Origin: Ureibacillus terrenus
GTDB taxonomy: Bacteria > Bacillota > Bacilli > Bacillales_A > Planococcaceae
Direction of reading: 5' to 3'
Assembly: GCF_006569205.1 (NCBI RefSeq)
Contig: NZ_VIGD01000012.1
Coordinates: 44,203 to 108,202 of the forward strand
Length of the DNA: 64,000 nt
Of the stretch, positions 27,333-35,502 are shown in pieces (position 1 is the first letter of the stretch; the number at the start of each line of letters is the position of its first letter). The notes beneath the pieces were generated by a model that ran no database searches, had not been told where the DNA came from, and saw nothing but the letters and a program-made list of their open reading frames with translations. Made by a program: the position numbers and the translations under genes.

Positions 27333-27746
27333 ATGCCGACACCAAGCATGGAAGATCATATTGAACAAATATATTTGTTAATTGAAACAAAGGGATATGC
27401 CCGGGTATCTGATATAGCCGAAGCCTTATCGGTGCTGCCTTCTTCCGTAACAAAAATGGTGCAGAAATTGGATAAAGACGGCTATTTAGTATATGAAAAG
27501 TACAGAGGGTTAACACTAACACCAAAGGGAGAAAAACTGGGAAAGAGGCTTGTTAAAAGGCATGAGCTTCTCGAGCAATTTTTGCGTTTAATCGGTGTTG
27601 ATGAAGATAAAATCTATCAGGATGTGGAAGGAATTGAACATCACTTGAGTTGGAATTCCATTGACCGCATTGCAGATTTAGTTCAGTTGTTAGAAGAAAA
27701 CGAAGAGATTGTAAATAAACTGAAAAAGATGAAACAACAACCATAA
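27333..27746 (+). CDS. mntR: manganese transport regulator MntR
   Basis: A 137-residue DtxR-family repressor. The winged helix covers about 1-70 ([20 protein letters not shown] as recognition region). All Mn2+ ligands known from B. subtilis MntR sit at the same positions: Asp8, Glu11, His77, Glu99, Glu102 and His103. With Mn2+ it represses manganese uptake genes; none of these are nearby. Start ATG 27333, 8 nt after GAGGG, gives this exact numbering; the ATG at 27312 adds seven residues ahead of it and is rejected. Confidence 0.95.
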   Translation: MPTPSMEDHIEQIYLLIETKGYARVSDIAEALSVLPSSVTKMVQKLDKDGYLVYEKYRGLTLTPKGEKLGKRLVKRHELLEQFLRLIGVDEDKIYQDVEGIEHHLSWNSIDRIADLVQLLEENEEIVNKLKKMKQQP

Positions 27747-27772
27747 ATTTTAATTAATGAAAGGATCGGATG

Positions 27773-28627
27773 ATGAAAGAATTAAAGGCTGGTCAAATAA
27801 CAGAATTAACAGTTCTTGAGAATAACGGATCCAGATGGATTTTAACAAACGGAGAAATCAAAATCCCTCTTGATCCTTCTGAAGTTACCGCCCCGTTAAA
27901 AATAGGAGACCGCATTAAGGTCTTTTTGTATGGAAATCGTCGCGGCGAGTTGTCTGCAACGATGATGTTGCCTCAAATTACACCAGGTTCTTACGGATGG
28001 GCAAAGGTGTTAAAAGTAACAGCTGAAGGGGCATTTACAGACATTGGAACTTCGCGGGAAGTGCTCGTAAAGGCTGAGGACTTGCCCAAACTGCGCACCC
28101 TCTGGCCAAAGGCGGGAGATCATTTATGCATAACGTTATATACGAACCGCAAGGGAGAGCTTTTTGGCCGCCTCATTACCGAAGAAAAAGTGAAAGAACT
28201 GTACGAAAAAGCTTCGGAACAACTGTTTAATAAAAATGTCAAAGCGCGGGCTTATCGTCTTTTGCCGGTTGGTTCCTTTTTGTTGGGAATAGACGTGCCT
28301 TACCGCATTTTTGTACACCACAGTGAAATGGAAGCCGAGCCAAGACTTGGGCAAGATGTCGAAGTACGGATCATTGCCGTAAAAGAAGATGGAACAATGA
28401 ATGGATCTTTGCTTCCACGGAGCTATGAAAGATTGGAAAAAGACGCCGAAAAAATATATGAGTACTTGAAAAGTGTTGGCGGAAAAATGCCTTTTAGCGA
28501 TGAATCCACCCCCGAAGAAATTTACGCCATGTTTGATATGAGCAAAGGGGCTTTCAAAAGGGCATTAGGCGTCCTCATGAAACAGAAAAAAGTTCAGCAA
28601 AAAGACGGTTGGACAGAAATTTTATAG
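27773..28627 (+). CDS. cvfB: CvfB family S1-like RNA-binding protein (YitL-like)
   Basis: A 284-residue cytoplasmic protein with successive S1-like OB folds (about 1-65, 70-135, 145-215) and a C-terminal winged helix (PEEIYAMFDMSKGAFKRALG, about 245-264). The features GDRIKVFLYGNRRGELSATM and AFTDIGTSREVLVKAEDLP are characteristic. CvfB influences virulence gene expression in Staphylococcus aureus; YitL is the Bacillus counterpart. ATG at 27770 and 27773 are both possible; the second is 7 nt from AAGGA. It lies 26 bp after mntR on the same strand without a terminator, so they may be cotranscribed. Confidence 0.9.
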   Translation: MKELKAGQITELTVLENNGSRWILTNGEIKIPLDPSEVTAPLKIGDRIKVFLYGNRRGELSATMMLPQITPGSYGWAKVLKVTAEGAFTDIGTSREVLVKAEDLPKLRTLWPKAGDHLCITLYTNRKGELFGRLITEEKVKELYEKASEQLFNKNVKARAYRLLPVGSFLLGIDVPYRIFVHHSEMEAEPRLGQDVEVRIIAVKEDGTMNGSLLPRSYERLEKDAEKIYEYLKSVGGKMPFSDESTPEEIYAMFDMSKGAFKRALGVLMKQKKVQQKDGWTEIL

Positions 28628-28642
28628 CGGTTTTTTGCATAT

Positions 28643-28682
28643 ACACAAAAGGGATGGGTGCGGAAACCTTTTGTGTTTTTTA
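28643..28682 (+). terminator. terminator of mntR-cvfB
   Basis: ACACAAAAGG / CCTTTTGTGT (28643-28652, 28667-28676) then TTTTTTA. Confidence 0.85.
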
Positions 28683-28736
28683 TTCGTACTAAATCATGAA
28701 CAAACCGTTATAAGGTTTGAAAGGAGAATTGATTGA

Positions 28737-29654
28737 ATGAAGAAATGTCTCTCTTTTTTGGCTGCCCTGTTTTTGATGTTTACATTATTTTCCGGACAAG
28801 CTTCTGCAGAAACAAAAGCGATTAATGAAAAATTGGGTGTTCCGATTGTTGTATATGGTGCAAACTTGTCAGACTCCGAAAAAGCGATGGTGCGGGAAGT
28901 TTTAAGAGTGGATGAGGAACCGGAAGTGGACGAAATCACTGTTTCGAGCCAGGATCTGGTCAAATATATTAAAAACGGCAATCCGAATGCAAGAATGTAT
29001 TCGTCCGCTAAAATTACCCGCGAAGAAGAGGGAAAAGGGCTTACGGTAAGCATCGTAACCCCTGAAAACATTACGGAAGTGACTTCTGAAATGTATGCCA
29101 ATGCGATGTTGACCGCCGGACTTGAAGATGCAACAATCGAAGTGGCTGCTCCAAAGCCGGTAACGGGACATTCAGCACTTGTCGGTATTTACAAGGCATA
29201 TGAAGTAAAAACAGGGGAAACATTGGATGTAGAAAGAACGGATGTCGCAAATGATGAGCTGCAAGTGGCAACAGAACTTGCGGATAATGCCAATATTACT
29301 GACGATCAAGTGGCCCAATTATTGACAGAGATCAAAAAGCAAATTGCTGAGCAAAAACCTGCATCCAAAGAAGAAGTGGAGCAAATTGTAAAAGATCAGT
29401 TAGCGAAGTTAAATATTGAGTTGAGCGAAGAGGACCGGCAAATGTTAATTGATTTAATGGATCGTATTCGGAAACTGGATATTGATTTTTCCAAATGGAA
29501 AGACCAATTATCAGATTTAAGCTCGACGATTGAAGAAAATCTTCAATTTTTAAAAGATGAAGGATTTTGGGAGAAAGTGAAGAATTTCTTTAATAAGCTG
29601 ATTGACATCATTTCATCATGGTTCTCTTCTTCGGAAGAACAGGGAACAAATTAA
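28737..29654 (+). CDS. secreted DUF1002 domain protein
   Basis: A 305-residue exported protein. The signal peptide MKKCLSFLAALFLMFTLFSG is followed by an ASA-E cleavage site near residue 25. The DUF1002 domain follows (GVPIVVYGANLSDSEKAMVR to PVTGHSALVGIYKAYEVKTG), then a largely helical, charged region at about 190-270 (QIAEQKPASKEEVEQIVKDQ, likely coiled coil) and an amphipathic end. The function of the family is unknown. AAGGAG precedes the ATG. Confidence 0.88.
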   Translation: MKKCLSFLAALFLMFTLFSGQASAETKAINEKLGVPIVVYGANLSDSEKAMVREVLRVDEEPEVDEITVSSQDLVKYIKNGNPNARMYSSAKITREEEGKGLTVSIVTPENITEVTSEMYANAMLTAGLEDATIEVAAPKPVTGHSALVGIYKAYEVKTGETLDVERTDVANDELQVATELADNANITDDQVAQLLTEIKKQIAEQKPASKEEVEQIVKDQLAKLNIELSEEDRQMLIDLMDRIRKLDIDFSKWKDQLSDLSSTIEENLQFLKDEGFWEKVKNFFNKLIDIISSWFSSSEEQGTN

Positions 29655-29690
29655 ATGGAAAAATCCGCAATTTGACAGGGAGGAATGTTG

Positions 29691-29969
29691 ATGGAGTTCA
29701 AACTGGTTGAAAGGGGAACAGACTATTTTGCTTTTGAATATAAAAAAGATGGAGAAGTATTAGCGGAAATTACTTGGAATCAGCGGGACGGCATCATGGA
29801 TATGACGCATACCTTTGTATCACCGCAATTGCGCGGGCAAGGGGTCGCCAAAAAATTGCTTGAAAAGGCGGCGGAGTATGCAAGGGAACATAATTATAAA
29901 ATGAATCCGATTTGTTCCTATGTGGTCGCTGAATTCCAAAAAGGCGAATACGATGATGTAAAAGCGTAA
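29691..29969 (+). CDS. small GNAT-type N-acetyltransferase (YjdJ/Gtn-like)
   Basis: A 92-residue single-domain acetyltransferase of the short GNAT class. Beta strands EITWNQRDGIMDMTHTFVSP lead to the acetyl-CoA loop QLRGQGVAKKLLEKA (Q/RxxGxG/A, about 48-62) and to KMNPICSYVVAEF. The small size is normal for this group (human GNAT-D-like, bacterial YidJ-like). Substrate unknown. Start ATG 29691 is 6 nt from GGGAGGA. It is 36 bp after the DUF1002 gene and likely cotranscribed with it. Confidence 0.9.
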   Translation: MEFKLVERGTDYFAFEYKKDGEVLAEITWNQRDGIMDMTHTFVSPQLRGQGVAKKLLEKAAEYAREHNYKMNPICSYVVAEFQKGEYDDVKA

Positions 29970-29975
29970 ATGTTC

Positions 29976-30020
29976 AGTGGCATAAAAACAACAATTTGTT
30001 GTTTTTATGCCACTTTTTTA
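29976..30020 (+). terminator. strong terminator after GNAT gene
   Basis: An 18-bp perfect stem AGTGGCATAAAAACAACA / TGTTGTTTTTATGCCACT (29976-29993, 29997-30014) with TTTTTATT following. Confidence 0.92.
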
Positions 30021-30077
30021 TTGGACGGAATGAAAAATAGAAAGATGGGCAAATTAATGGTGAAAGGAGAAAATGCG

Positions 30078-30380
30078 ATGGCAAAAGGGAAAAAAGTTTT
30101 ATTAACTGCATTTTTGGCTGGTGTGACTGCCTATTTGAGCAAAAAAGAAAATCGTGACAAAACGATGAGGATGATCAAAGAAATGAGAAAATCATTCAGA
30201 AAGGAAACGGATTTCGGCGAAAAGAGGTATAGCAAAAGAAACAATAATGACTTGAGGGAAATCGCTGAAACGGCTGCTGATGACACAGAAACAAAGATCA
30301 GGGAAAACAATATGATTGCCGAGAGCGGATTGCAGACCGCAATCATTTATTACAACGAAAACAATCAGGAAGTCCGTTAA
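30078..30380 (+). CDS. small uncharacterised protein (100 aa), YtxH-like N-terminus
   Basis: A 100-residue protein. Start ATG 30078 is 8 nt after AAAGGAG; the longer frame to 29970 runs through the previous terminator and is not real. MAKGKKVLLTAFLAGVTAYL forms a short hydrophobic N-terminal helix, followed by a very charged, helical body (SKKENRDKTMRMIKEMRKSF) and an acidic C-terminal half. This resembles YtxH-type membrane-tethered stress proteins but I cannot assign it firmly. Confidence 0.7.
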   Translation: MAKGKKVLLTAFLAGVTAYLSKKENRDKTMRMIKEMRKSFRKETDFGEKRYSKRNNNDLREIAETAADDTETKIRENNMIAESGLQTAIIYYNENNQEVR

Positions 30381-30402
30381 AGGAAAACCGAAAAACTCAA
30401 TA

Positions 30403-30442
30403 AAAATAGCCGCAACAGTTTTTGTAAACATGCGGCTATTTT
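30403..30442. terminator. bidirectional terminator
   Basis: AAAATAGCCGCA / TGCGGCTATTTT (30403-30414, 30431-30442) between convergent genes. Confidence 0.8.
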
Positions 30443-30447
30443 CCGTT

Positions 30448-31602
30448 TCAAGCATTTTTTTCAACATGTTTTTCCCTTAATCCCAACATGATGATGGAGA
30501 AGACCAAAAGAATGATGCCCGTAAAAACAAGACCATGCTGATTGCCAAGATTCAACCATCCAAGAAGCGTTGAGCCTGCAACGGTGCCGATGGAGAAAAA
30601 GCAATAAAAATAGCCATAGGCCTTTCCTCTTTCTTGATCGGTCGTAAAATCGATCATTAATGAATTGATGGAAGGGAATAGAAAGGCGAAACCGGCACCG
30701 TAAAAGGCCATCGCAATATATAGCCAGAAAATACCTTCTACAGCGCTCAACATCAAAAGAGCAAGTCCCATCAACGCGGCACCGATACATAACGTAAAGG
30801 TTGGCAACACTTTATCAAATAACCGGTTGGTTGGCAATAAAAAGATCAAAACGGCCACAACTCCGAATGTGCTGAGCAGCGTTCCGGTAATATGCGCGCC
30901 GAAATCCAAATCCTGCACACGCAAAGGCAATAAATAGGCAATCGCTCCTTGGGCAAACATTAAAAAGAAAGCTCCTGAGTAAGCTTTGATTACCCCGATA
31001 TTCCGCAGAAATTTGAATGATGCAATCCTTTCTTCATTTACAGCTTTTTTTGTTTTTGAGGGAGGATTGGATTTTTTAAATACAAATAGAGAGACGATTC
31101 CAAGAATTAACAGGCAAACTCCTGTTGTGATAAAAATAACAGGAACATTGGTTTTGCTTGCCAAAATGCCGCTATAGGCAGGTCCGGAGATTGCCGCGAT
31201 ACCGATTAACGCCCCGGAAATGGCGCCGCCCTGTCCACGTTTTTCCTTGACGGTAATATTCGATAAAAAAGCGAAGGCAGCAGGAACAATAAATCCGCCA
31301 ACAAAACCATGAACAAAACGGATCAATAACAAGACGGACGGAGTTTCAACCAAAGCATAACAGAATAATGAAATTCCGGTTGCAAACAGCCCGAAGAGAA
31401 GAACAGGCAAAGAGCCTGAACGGTCTGTCCAAAAGCCGGATATAATATTGCCGAACGTATTGGTTAGGGAATACATTCCGACGATTAATCCAGTAATAAA
31501 GGCTGTGGCACCCAATGATTCCGCAAAAGTGCTCATGACGGGCAATTGGGTAAATAAATCAAAAAAGGAAAAAAAGATAATGATATATATAAGATATCGC
31601 AT
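30448..31602 (-). CDS. MFS transporter (drug/metabolite exporter type)
   Basis: A 384-residue, 12-helix transporter. The loop 2-3 motif is SGFWTDRSGSLPVLLFG at about 57-73 and the helix 4-5 region has IRFVHGFVGGFIVPAAFAFL, followed by KEKRGQGGAISG. These fit the DHA1-type multidrug family; the substrate is unknown. The start is ATG at 31600-31602, 6 nt after AGAGGTG; the GTG at 31611 belongs to the ribosome-binding site. It is monocistronic. Confidence 0.85.
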   Translation of the reverse strand: MRYLIYIIIFFSFFDLFTQLPVMSTFAESLGATAFITGLIVGMYSLTNTFGNIISGFWTDRSGSLPVLLFGLFATGISLFCYALVETPSVLLLIRFVHGFVGGFIVPAAFAFLSNITVKEKRGQGGAISGALIGIAAISGPAYSGILASKTNVPVIFITTGVCLLILGIVSLFVFKKSNPPSKTKKAVNEERIASFKFLRNIGVIKAYSGAFFLMFAQGAIAYLLPLRVQDLDFGAHITGTLLSTFGVVAVLIFLLPTNRLFDKVLPTFTLCIGAALMGLALLMLSAVEGIFWLYIAMAFYGAGFAFLFPSINSLMIDFTTDQERGKAYGYFYCFFSIGTVAGSTLLGWLNLGNQHGLVFTGIILLVFSIIMLGLREKHVEKNA

Positions 31603-31772
31603 AAGAGACACCTCTAATTGAAAGGTATTATCATTATTAATTATAAAATAAAAAGTATTAATAATACATGTTTATAGATGATAATTTTGTTAAACATGCA
31701 GTACAGGAAGGAAAGTGGAGAGGCCTTTTGAAAAGAAGAATGATAGAAGAATGGTAAAAGGTTTTGGAAACA

Positions 31773-31812
31773 AAAAGTAGTACAAACCGATAAAACGGCC
31801 TGTACTACTTTT
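31773..31812 (-). terminator. terminator of the CoA-transferase gene
   Basis: AAAAGTAGTACA / TGTACTACTTTT (31773-31784, 31801-31812); the minus-strand run ends in TTTTTG. Confidence 0.75.
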
Positions 31813-31824
31813 AGGTGTGCGGTA

Positions 31825-33348
31825 TTATTTCACTTCTACGTCTTTTTTCATTGTTTTATATTTCAAAAGATTGCTGTGCCAGCTTAATGCTTCGTCTAAG
31901 ATATGAGGTGTTTGGGCATTTCCGGTAGCTTCAACTGCGCGTTTATAATAATCCCATAATTGATCTCTGAAGCTTGGATGTGCGCAGTTTTCAATGATTA
32001 ATGGAACGCGTTCTTTTGGAGCAAGACCGCGCAGGTCGGCAATACCTTGTTCTGTTACGATGACGTCTACATCGTGTTCAGTATGGTCATGGTGCGAAAC
32101 CATAGGAACGATAGAAGAAATAGCGCCGCCTTTTGCGTAAGATTTAGTAACGAACACCGTTAAGCGGGCATTTCGGGCAAAGTCTCCGGAACCGCCGATA
32201 CCGTTCATCATTTTAGAACCGGCCACGTGAGTGGAGTTTACGTTACCATAGATATCCACTTCAAGCGCTCCGTTGATTGAAATTAGTCCGAGGCGGCGTA
32301 TCACTTCCGGATGGTTGGAGATTTCTTGCGGACGCAAGCAAATTTTATCGATATATTTATCGATATTACCGAAAACATGTTTTTGTGCTTCGGCCGTTAA
32401 TGTAATGGATGTTGCTGATGCAAAGCTTACTTTTCCGGCGTCAATCAAGTGGAATACAGCGTCTTGCAGGCATTCGGAATAGACTTGCAAGTTTTCGAAT
32501 TCAGACTCTTTGAAGCCGTCCAATACTGCGTTCGCTACAGAGCCTACGCCGGATTGAATTGGCATTAATTCTTTTGTTAAACGTCCCGCTTTAATTTCAG
32601 AACGGAAGAAATCGAGCAACATGTCCGCCATTTTTTGCGTCTCTTCGTCCGGCGGTGTAATTAATGAAGGGGCATCCGGCTCTTCAGAGATCACGATCGC
32701 TTTGATTTTATCAAGATCCACTCGGATACCTTTTTCGCCGATGCGTTGGTTTGCTTTTGTAATAGGAATTGGTTCACGTTGTCCTTGAGGACCAGGTACA
32801 TAAATATCGTGAATGCCGATTAATGTCTCAGGATGAGAAATGTTTAATTCAAGAATAATATTTTCGGCATATTGCGCAAAAATCGGCGAGTTACCTACAG
32901 AAGTTGTCGGAATCAATAATCCATCTTCTGTAATCGCGCAGACTTCAATGATTGCATATTTAATAGGACCGATAATTCCTTGGCGTACTAATTCGGCATT
33001 ATGGGAAAGGTGCGCATCCACGTACAAAATTTTTCCTTGGTTGATGAGATTGCGCATCGCTTTTTCCCCTTGGTAAGGACCGCGTTTGCGGATAATCCCC
33101 GCTTCAGCCATGTAGTGATCCACTTCAGGTCCAATGGAAGCTCCTGTATATACATCGAGTTGGAATTTCTCTTTTTTCGCTCTTTCAACAAGAGCCAATG
33201 GAACAACTTTCGCATCCCCGGCACGTGTAAAACCGCTCAAGCCCACAACTGCACCATCTGGAATCAATGCAGCCGCTTCTTCAGCAGAAACAATGCGATC
33301 TCTTAATTTTGGAACGCCAATTCGTTTTTCGATGATTGAATAATCCAT
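31825..33348 (-). CDS. succinate/acetate CoA-transferase (acetyl-CoA hydrolase/transferase family)
   Basis: A 507-residue class I CoA-transferase of the Cat1/AarC group. Key segments are VVGLSGFTRAGDAKVVPLAL near the start, IPTTSVGNSP, the IQSGVGSVANAVLDGF loop, the catalytic Glu in QVYSECLQDA (about 290), and GGSGDFARNARLTVFVT in the C-terminal half. It moves CoA between acetyl-CoA and succinate, or hydrolyses acyl-CoA, so it may feed acetate into the TCA cycle. AGGGGAGG precedes the ATG. A LytTR regulator gene lies just upstream on the same strand, and a CodY-like box is 44-58 bp before the start. Confidence 0.9.
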   Translation of the reverse strand: MDYSIIEKRIGVPKLRDRIVSAEEAAALIPDGAVVGLSGFTRAGDAKVVPLALVERAKKEKFQLDVYTGASIGPEVDHYMAEAGIIRKRGPYQGEKAMRNLINQGKILYVDAHLSHNAELVRQGIIGPIKYAIIEVCAITEDGLLIPTTSVGNSPIFAQYAENIILELNISHPETLIGIHDIYVPGPQGQREPIPITKANQRIGEKGIRVDLDKIKAIVISEEPDAPSLITPPDEETQKMADMLLDFFRSEIKAGRLTKELMPIQSGVGSVANAVLDGFKESEFENLQVYSECLQDAVFHLIDAGKVSFASATSITLTAEAQKHVFGNIDKYIDKICLRPQEISNHPEVIRRLGLISINGALEVDIYGNVNSTHVAGSKMMNGIGGSGDFARNARLTVFVTKSYAKGGAISSIVPMVSHHDHTEHDVDVIVTEQGIADLRGLAPKERVPLIIENCAHPSFRDQLWDYYKRAVEATGNAQTPHILDEALSWHSNLLKYKTMKKDVEVK

Positions 33349-33391
33349 AGAATCCTCCCCTTTATTTGTTATATAGAGAAAACTTTGTAAG

Positions 33392-33406
33392 AATTTTCAG
33401 TATATT
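33392..33406. promoter_or_regulatory. possible CodY box upstream of the CoA-transferase gene
   Basis: AATTTTCAGTATATT differs from the CodY consensus at two of 15 positions and lies in the leader. CodY would link the enzyme to branched-chain amino acid and GTP supply; not proven by sequence. Confidence 0.5.
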
Positions 33407-33577
33407 GAGCAAGCGAGAATACTATGCCCGAGAGTAAATTAATAATAGCACGACTTTGTCACTCAATCTTCAAATGTTGCATGAAAATGCTTAATTATAG
33501 TATGAAAGAGAAAATACGAGTTTTTTCGACAAAAAATTATTTTAGTAAACTAATTGAAGGGAAGCGAAAAGAGAACA

Positions 33578-33616
33578 AAAAATCACCATCTCCAATTTAG
33601 GAAATGGTGATTTTTT
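33578..33616 (-). terminator. terminator of the LytTR gene
   Basis: AAAAAATCACCAT / ATGGTGATTTTTT (33578-33590, 33604-33616). Confidence 0.88.
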
Positions 33617-33658
33617 GTTGAAAGGAAACAATATTTGTTGTGATATGCGGAAACTATT

Positions 33659-34309
33659 TTAGAATCCCAGCGAACGACGGAAATAGCTCGCATATCTTTG
33701 GCTTACAGGAATTCTTGTCCCATCTCTCATGACTAAAAGGAATGTGGAATGGGAGTCCGGTTGAATTTCATCGATATAATCGATATTGACGATGTAAGAG
33801 CGATGGCAGCGAATGAATCGATCATTGGAAAGGAATAATTCGAGATCGCTGAGATTCAAACGATGGAATCCTTCTTTATCCATTGTTTTTACAAATGTTT
33901 TGCGGAGTTGAGTTTCCAAATAAACGACTTCACTGTGTTTAATAGGGTACCAGCAGTCATCAATTTTAATAGTAATGTAGTTTGTCAAAAATGGTGATGG
34001 TTTTTGAGGGAAAATGGCAGTAACAGCCCCTTTGATTTCTCCTTCGGTGATTAAAGGAATGCTCATGCCGTAGTAAGGAACACCAAATACGTCGGATTCG
34101 ATGTAAGTATTGATTTTTTTGCCGTACTGGATTGCTTTATAGGCTGCAGAGCCTTCTTTTATTGGATCGCCAGGCTTGATTTTCAAATCCACAAGTTTGC
34201 TTGGCTGATAATATATATATTCTTTTGTATCTGAAATGGCGATGGATGTATTTTCTGGGAAGAATTCTTTAATGACATTCATGATTTCTTCTATTTCTTT
34301 TGGATCCAC
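33659..34309 (-). CDS. LytTR-family transcriptional regulator with N-terminal sensor domain
   Basis: A 216-residue cytoplasmic protein. The N-terminal ~110 residues are a PAS/GAF-like sensor (SIAISDTKEYIYYQPSKLVD, PIKEGSAAYKAIQYGKKI, VFGVPYYGMSIPLI), not a receiver domain. The C-terminal LytTR DNA-binding domain (about 115-215) has VVYLETQLRKTFVKT, FIRCHRSYIVNIDYIDEI and RIPVSQRYASYFRR. It starts with GTG, 7 nt after GAGGTG. It is thus a one-component regulator. It lies upstream of the CoA-transferase on the same strand, with its own terminator between, so it may control that gene in response to a small metabolite; this is inference from position. Confidence 0.88.
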   Translation of the reverse strand: MDPKEIEEIMNVIKEFFPENTSIAISDTKEYIYYQPSKLVDLKIKPGDPIKEGSAAYKAIQYGKKINTYIESDVFGVPYYGMSIPLITEGEIKGAVTAIFPQKPSPFLTNYITIKIDDCWYPIKHSEVVYLETQLRKTFVKTMDKEGFHRLNLSDLELFLSNDRFIRCHRSYIVNIDYIDEIQPDSHSTFLLVMRDGTRIPVSQRYASYFRRSLGF

Positions 34310-34775
34310 TTTTAAACACCTCGTTTATCCGCATTTAGTTTTATTTAATTATTTTACTACATATTTTTAGAAATGAAATAGAGAAGAATGTATAATGTGA
34401 GAACATTTTGTAATGAATCACTATTTAGCATATTGCAAAGTAATTCTATTTAGCAATAGTTTGTTAGTATTTTTTTGAGATTCATCGACAATTTACATAG
34501 TACTAATAATATATAATATTTTTCAGTAACTTAATCCTAAATGGGTGTTGAAAAAAAAACGAAAATTATGGTAATATTCCTTTAGCTATGAATATTTATT
34601 TAAATTTTCGGATTTTTTCGTTAATATAGATTTATTTTTAGCAAAAATTACTTAAACCGGCACCCTTTTCGTATTAAAAAATTTTTGTTTATATCAGATT
34701 TATGCTAATTTATACTAGAATAGTATTTGTGGGAATATGATGCAAATTTCATTCTGAAGAAAGTTGGGGTAATGT
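34310..34775. other. 466-bp AT-rich gap between divergent regulators
   Basis: No open frame of note on either strand. It contains runs such as TATATAATATTTTT near 34509 and TTAATATAGATTTA near 34621 and should hold the promoters of the LytTR gene (minus) and the AraC-type gene (plus). I could not fix the start sites. Confidence 0.5.
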
Positions 34776-35420
34776 ATGCAACTACAGCAACAATCAATTT
34801 CTGAAATGATTTCCAAGAGATATTTTCAAGAAATTGATAGTATTAACCAGTACAGCGGGATAGAAGAATTTTTTAACATTGAGTCAAAATTATTGTTTGA
34901 AATTTTTCATCTTGAAGCGGAAAAAGCAAAAAAATCATTGCACCAGCTAATTGATATTTTATCGGTCCGTTTTGGGAAACAAGTCATTAAAGAGGTAAGA
35001 AATTACTTTATTACACTTTCATCCATTGTTGCGCGAAAATTGATGGAAAATCAAGTTCCTTCGAAAAAAGCCTTTGCCTTTAACGTAGCTTGTGTAGATA
35101 TGATTCAGAATAAGATGAAAGATGCGGAATTTTTGCAGTTTGCCGATGAATTGATCGACTTTTTTGTAAGTTTCATTGCCGACCGGAAACAGCCTACCTT
35201 CCGTCATCAAACGGTCAACAAAGTTATCATGTATATAAACGATGAACTGGAAAACGACTTAACGGTAGAAAGCATCGCACAAAAATTCCACATCAGCACA
35301 AGCCATCTCTCCCGTATTTTCCGAGAACATGTGGGCATTACGCTGGTTGAATATTTGAATGTGAGAAGAGTAGAGGAGTCCCAATATAAAATGTTCTTGC
35401 TTTTGACACCTGCCATTTGA
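34776..35420 (+). CDS. AraC-family regulator truncated after the first helix-turn-helix (probable pseudogene)
   Basis: The frame codes for 214 residues. The first ~145 are a helical effector domain (SISEMISKRYFQEIDSINQY onward). An AraC DNA-binding domain then starts (VIMYINDELENDLTVESIAQ, FHISTSHLSRIFREHVGITL, VEYLNVRRVEESQY), but it stops within the linker helix: after EESQY the frame runs KMFLLLTPAI and stop. The second HTH with its usual GF-x-x-x-x-YF-x-R-x-FK pattern is missing, and I do not see it in any frame of the next 80 bp, where the yidC2 promoter begins. Known AraC proteins need about 100 residues of DBD; here about 65 remain. Confidence 0.75.
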   Translation: MQLQQQSISEMISKRYFQEIDSINQYSGIEEFFNIESKLLFEIFHLEAEKAKKSLHQLIDILSVRFGKQVIKEVRNYFITLSSIVARKLMENQVPSKKAFAFNVACVDMIQNKMKDAEFLQFADELIDFFVSFIADRKQPTFRHQTVNKVIMYINDELENDLTVESIAQKFHISTSHLSRIFREHVGITLVEYLNVRRVEESQYKMFLLLTPAI

Positions 35421-35431
35421 AATTCTAAAGT

Positions 35432-35463
35432 ATATTCCGTTGAAATTATAGAGCATATTCCGT
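35432..35463 (+). repeat. 9-bp direct repeats across the yidC2 promoter
   Basis: ATATTCCGT occurs at 35432-35440 and 35455-35463, 23 bp apart. The first abuts the -35 box and the second runs into the -10 box. Confidence 0.6.
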
Positions 35464-35468
35464 ATACT
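35440..35468 (+). promoter_or_regulatory. sigma-A promoter of yidC2
   Basis: TTGAAA (35440-35445), 17 bp, TATACT (35463-35468), about 35 bp before the start codon. Confidence 0.75.
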
Positions 35469-35502
35469 TCAATTTAGTGAAAAATGTTTAGTAGGTGGAA
35501 AA

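Larger units (their letters stand above)
33349..33658. other. 310-bp gap between the CoA-transferase and LytTR genes
   Basis: No gene. It carries the LytTR gene terminator (33578-33616), the CoA-transferase promoter region (AT-rich, minus strand) and the CodY-like box. The direct repeats expected of a LytTR site were not clear to me. Confidence 0.5.
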
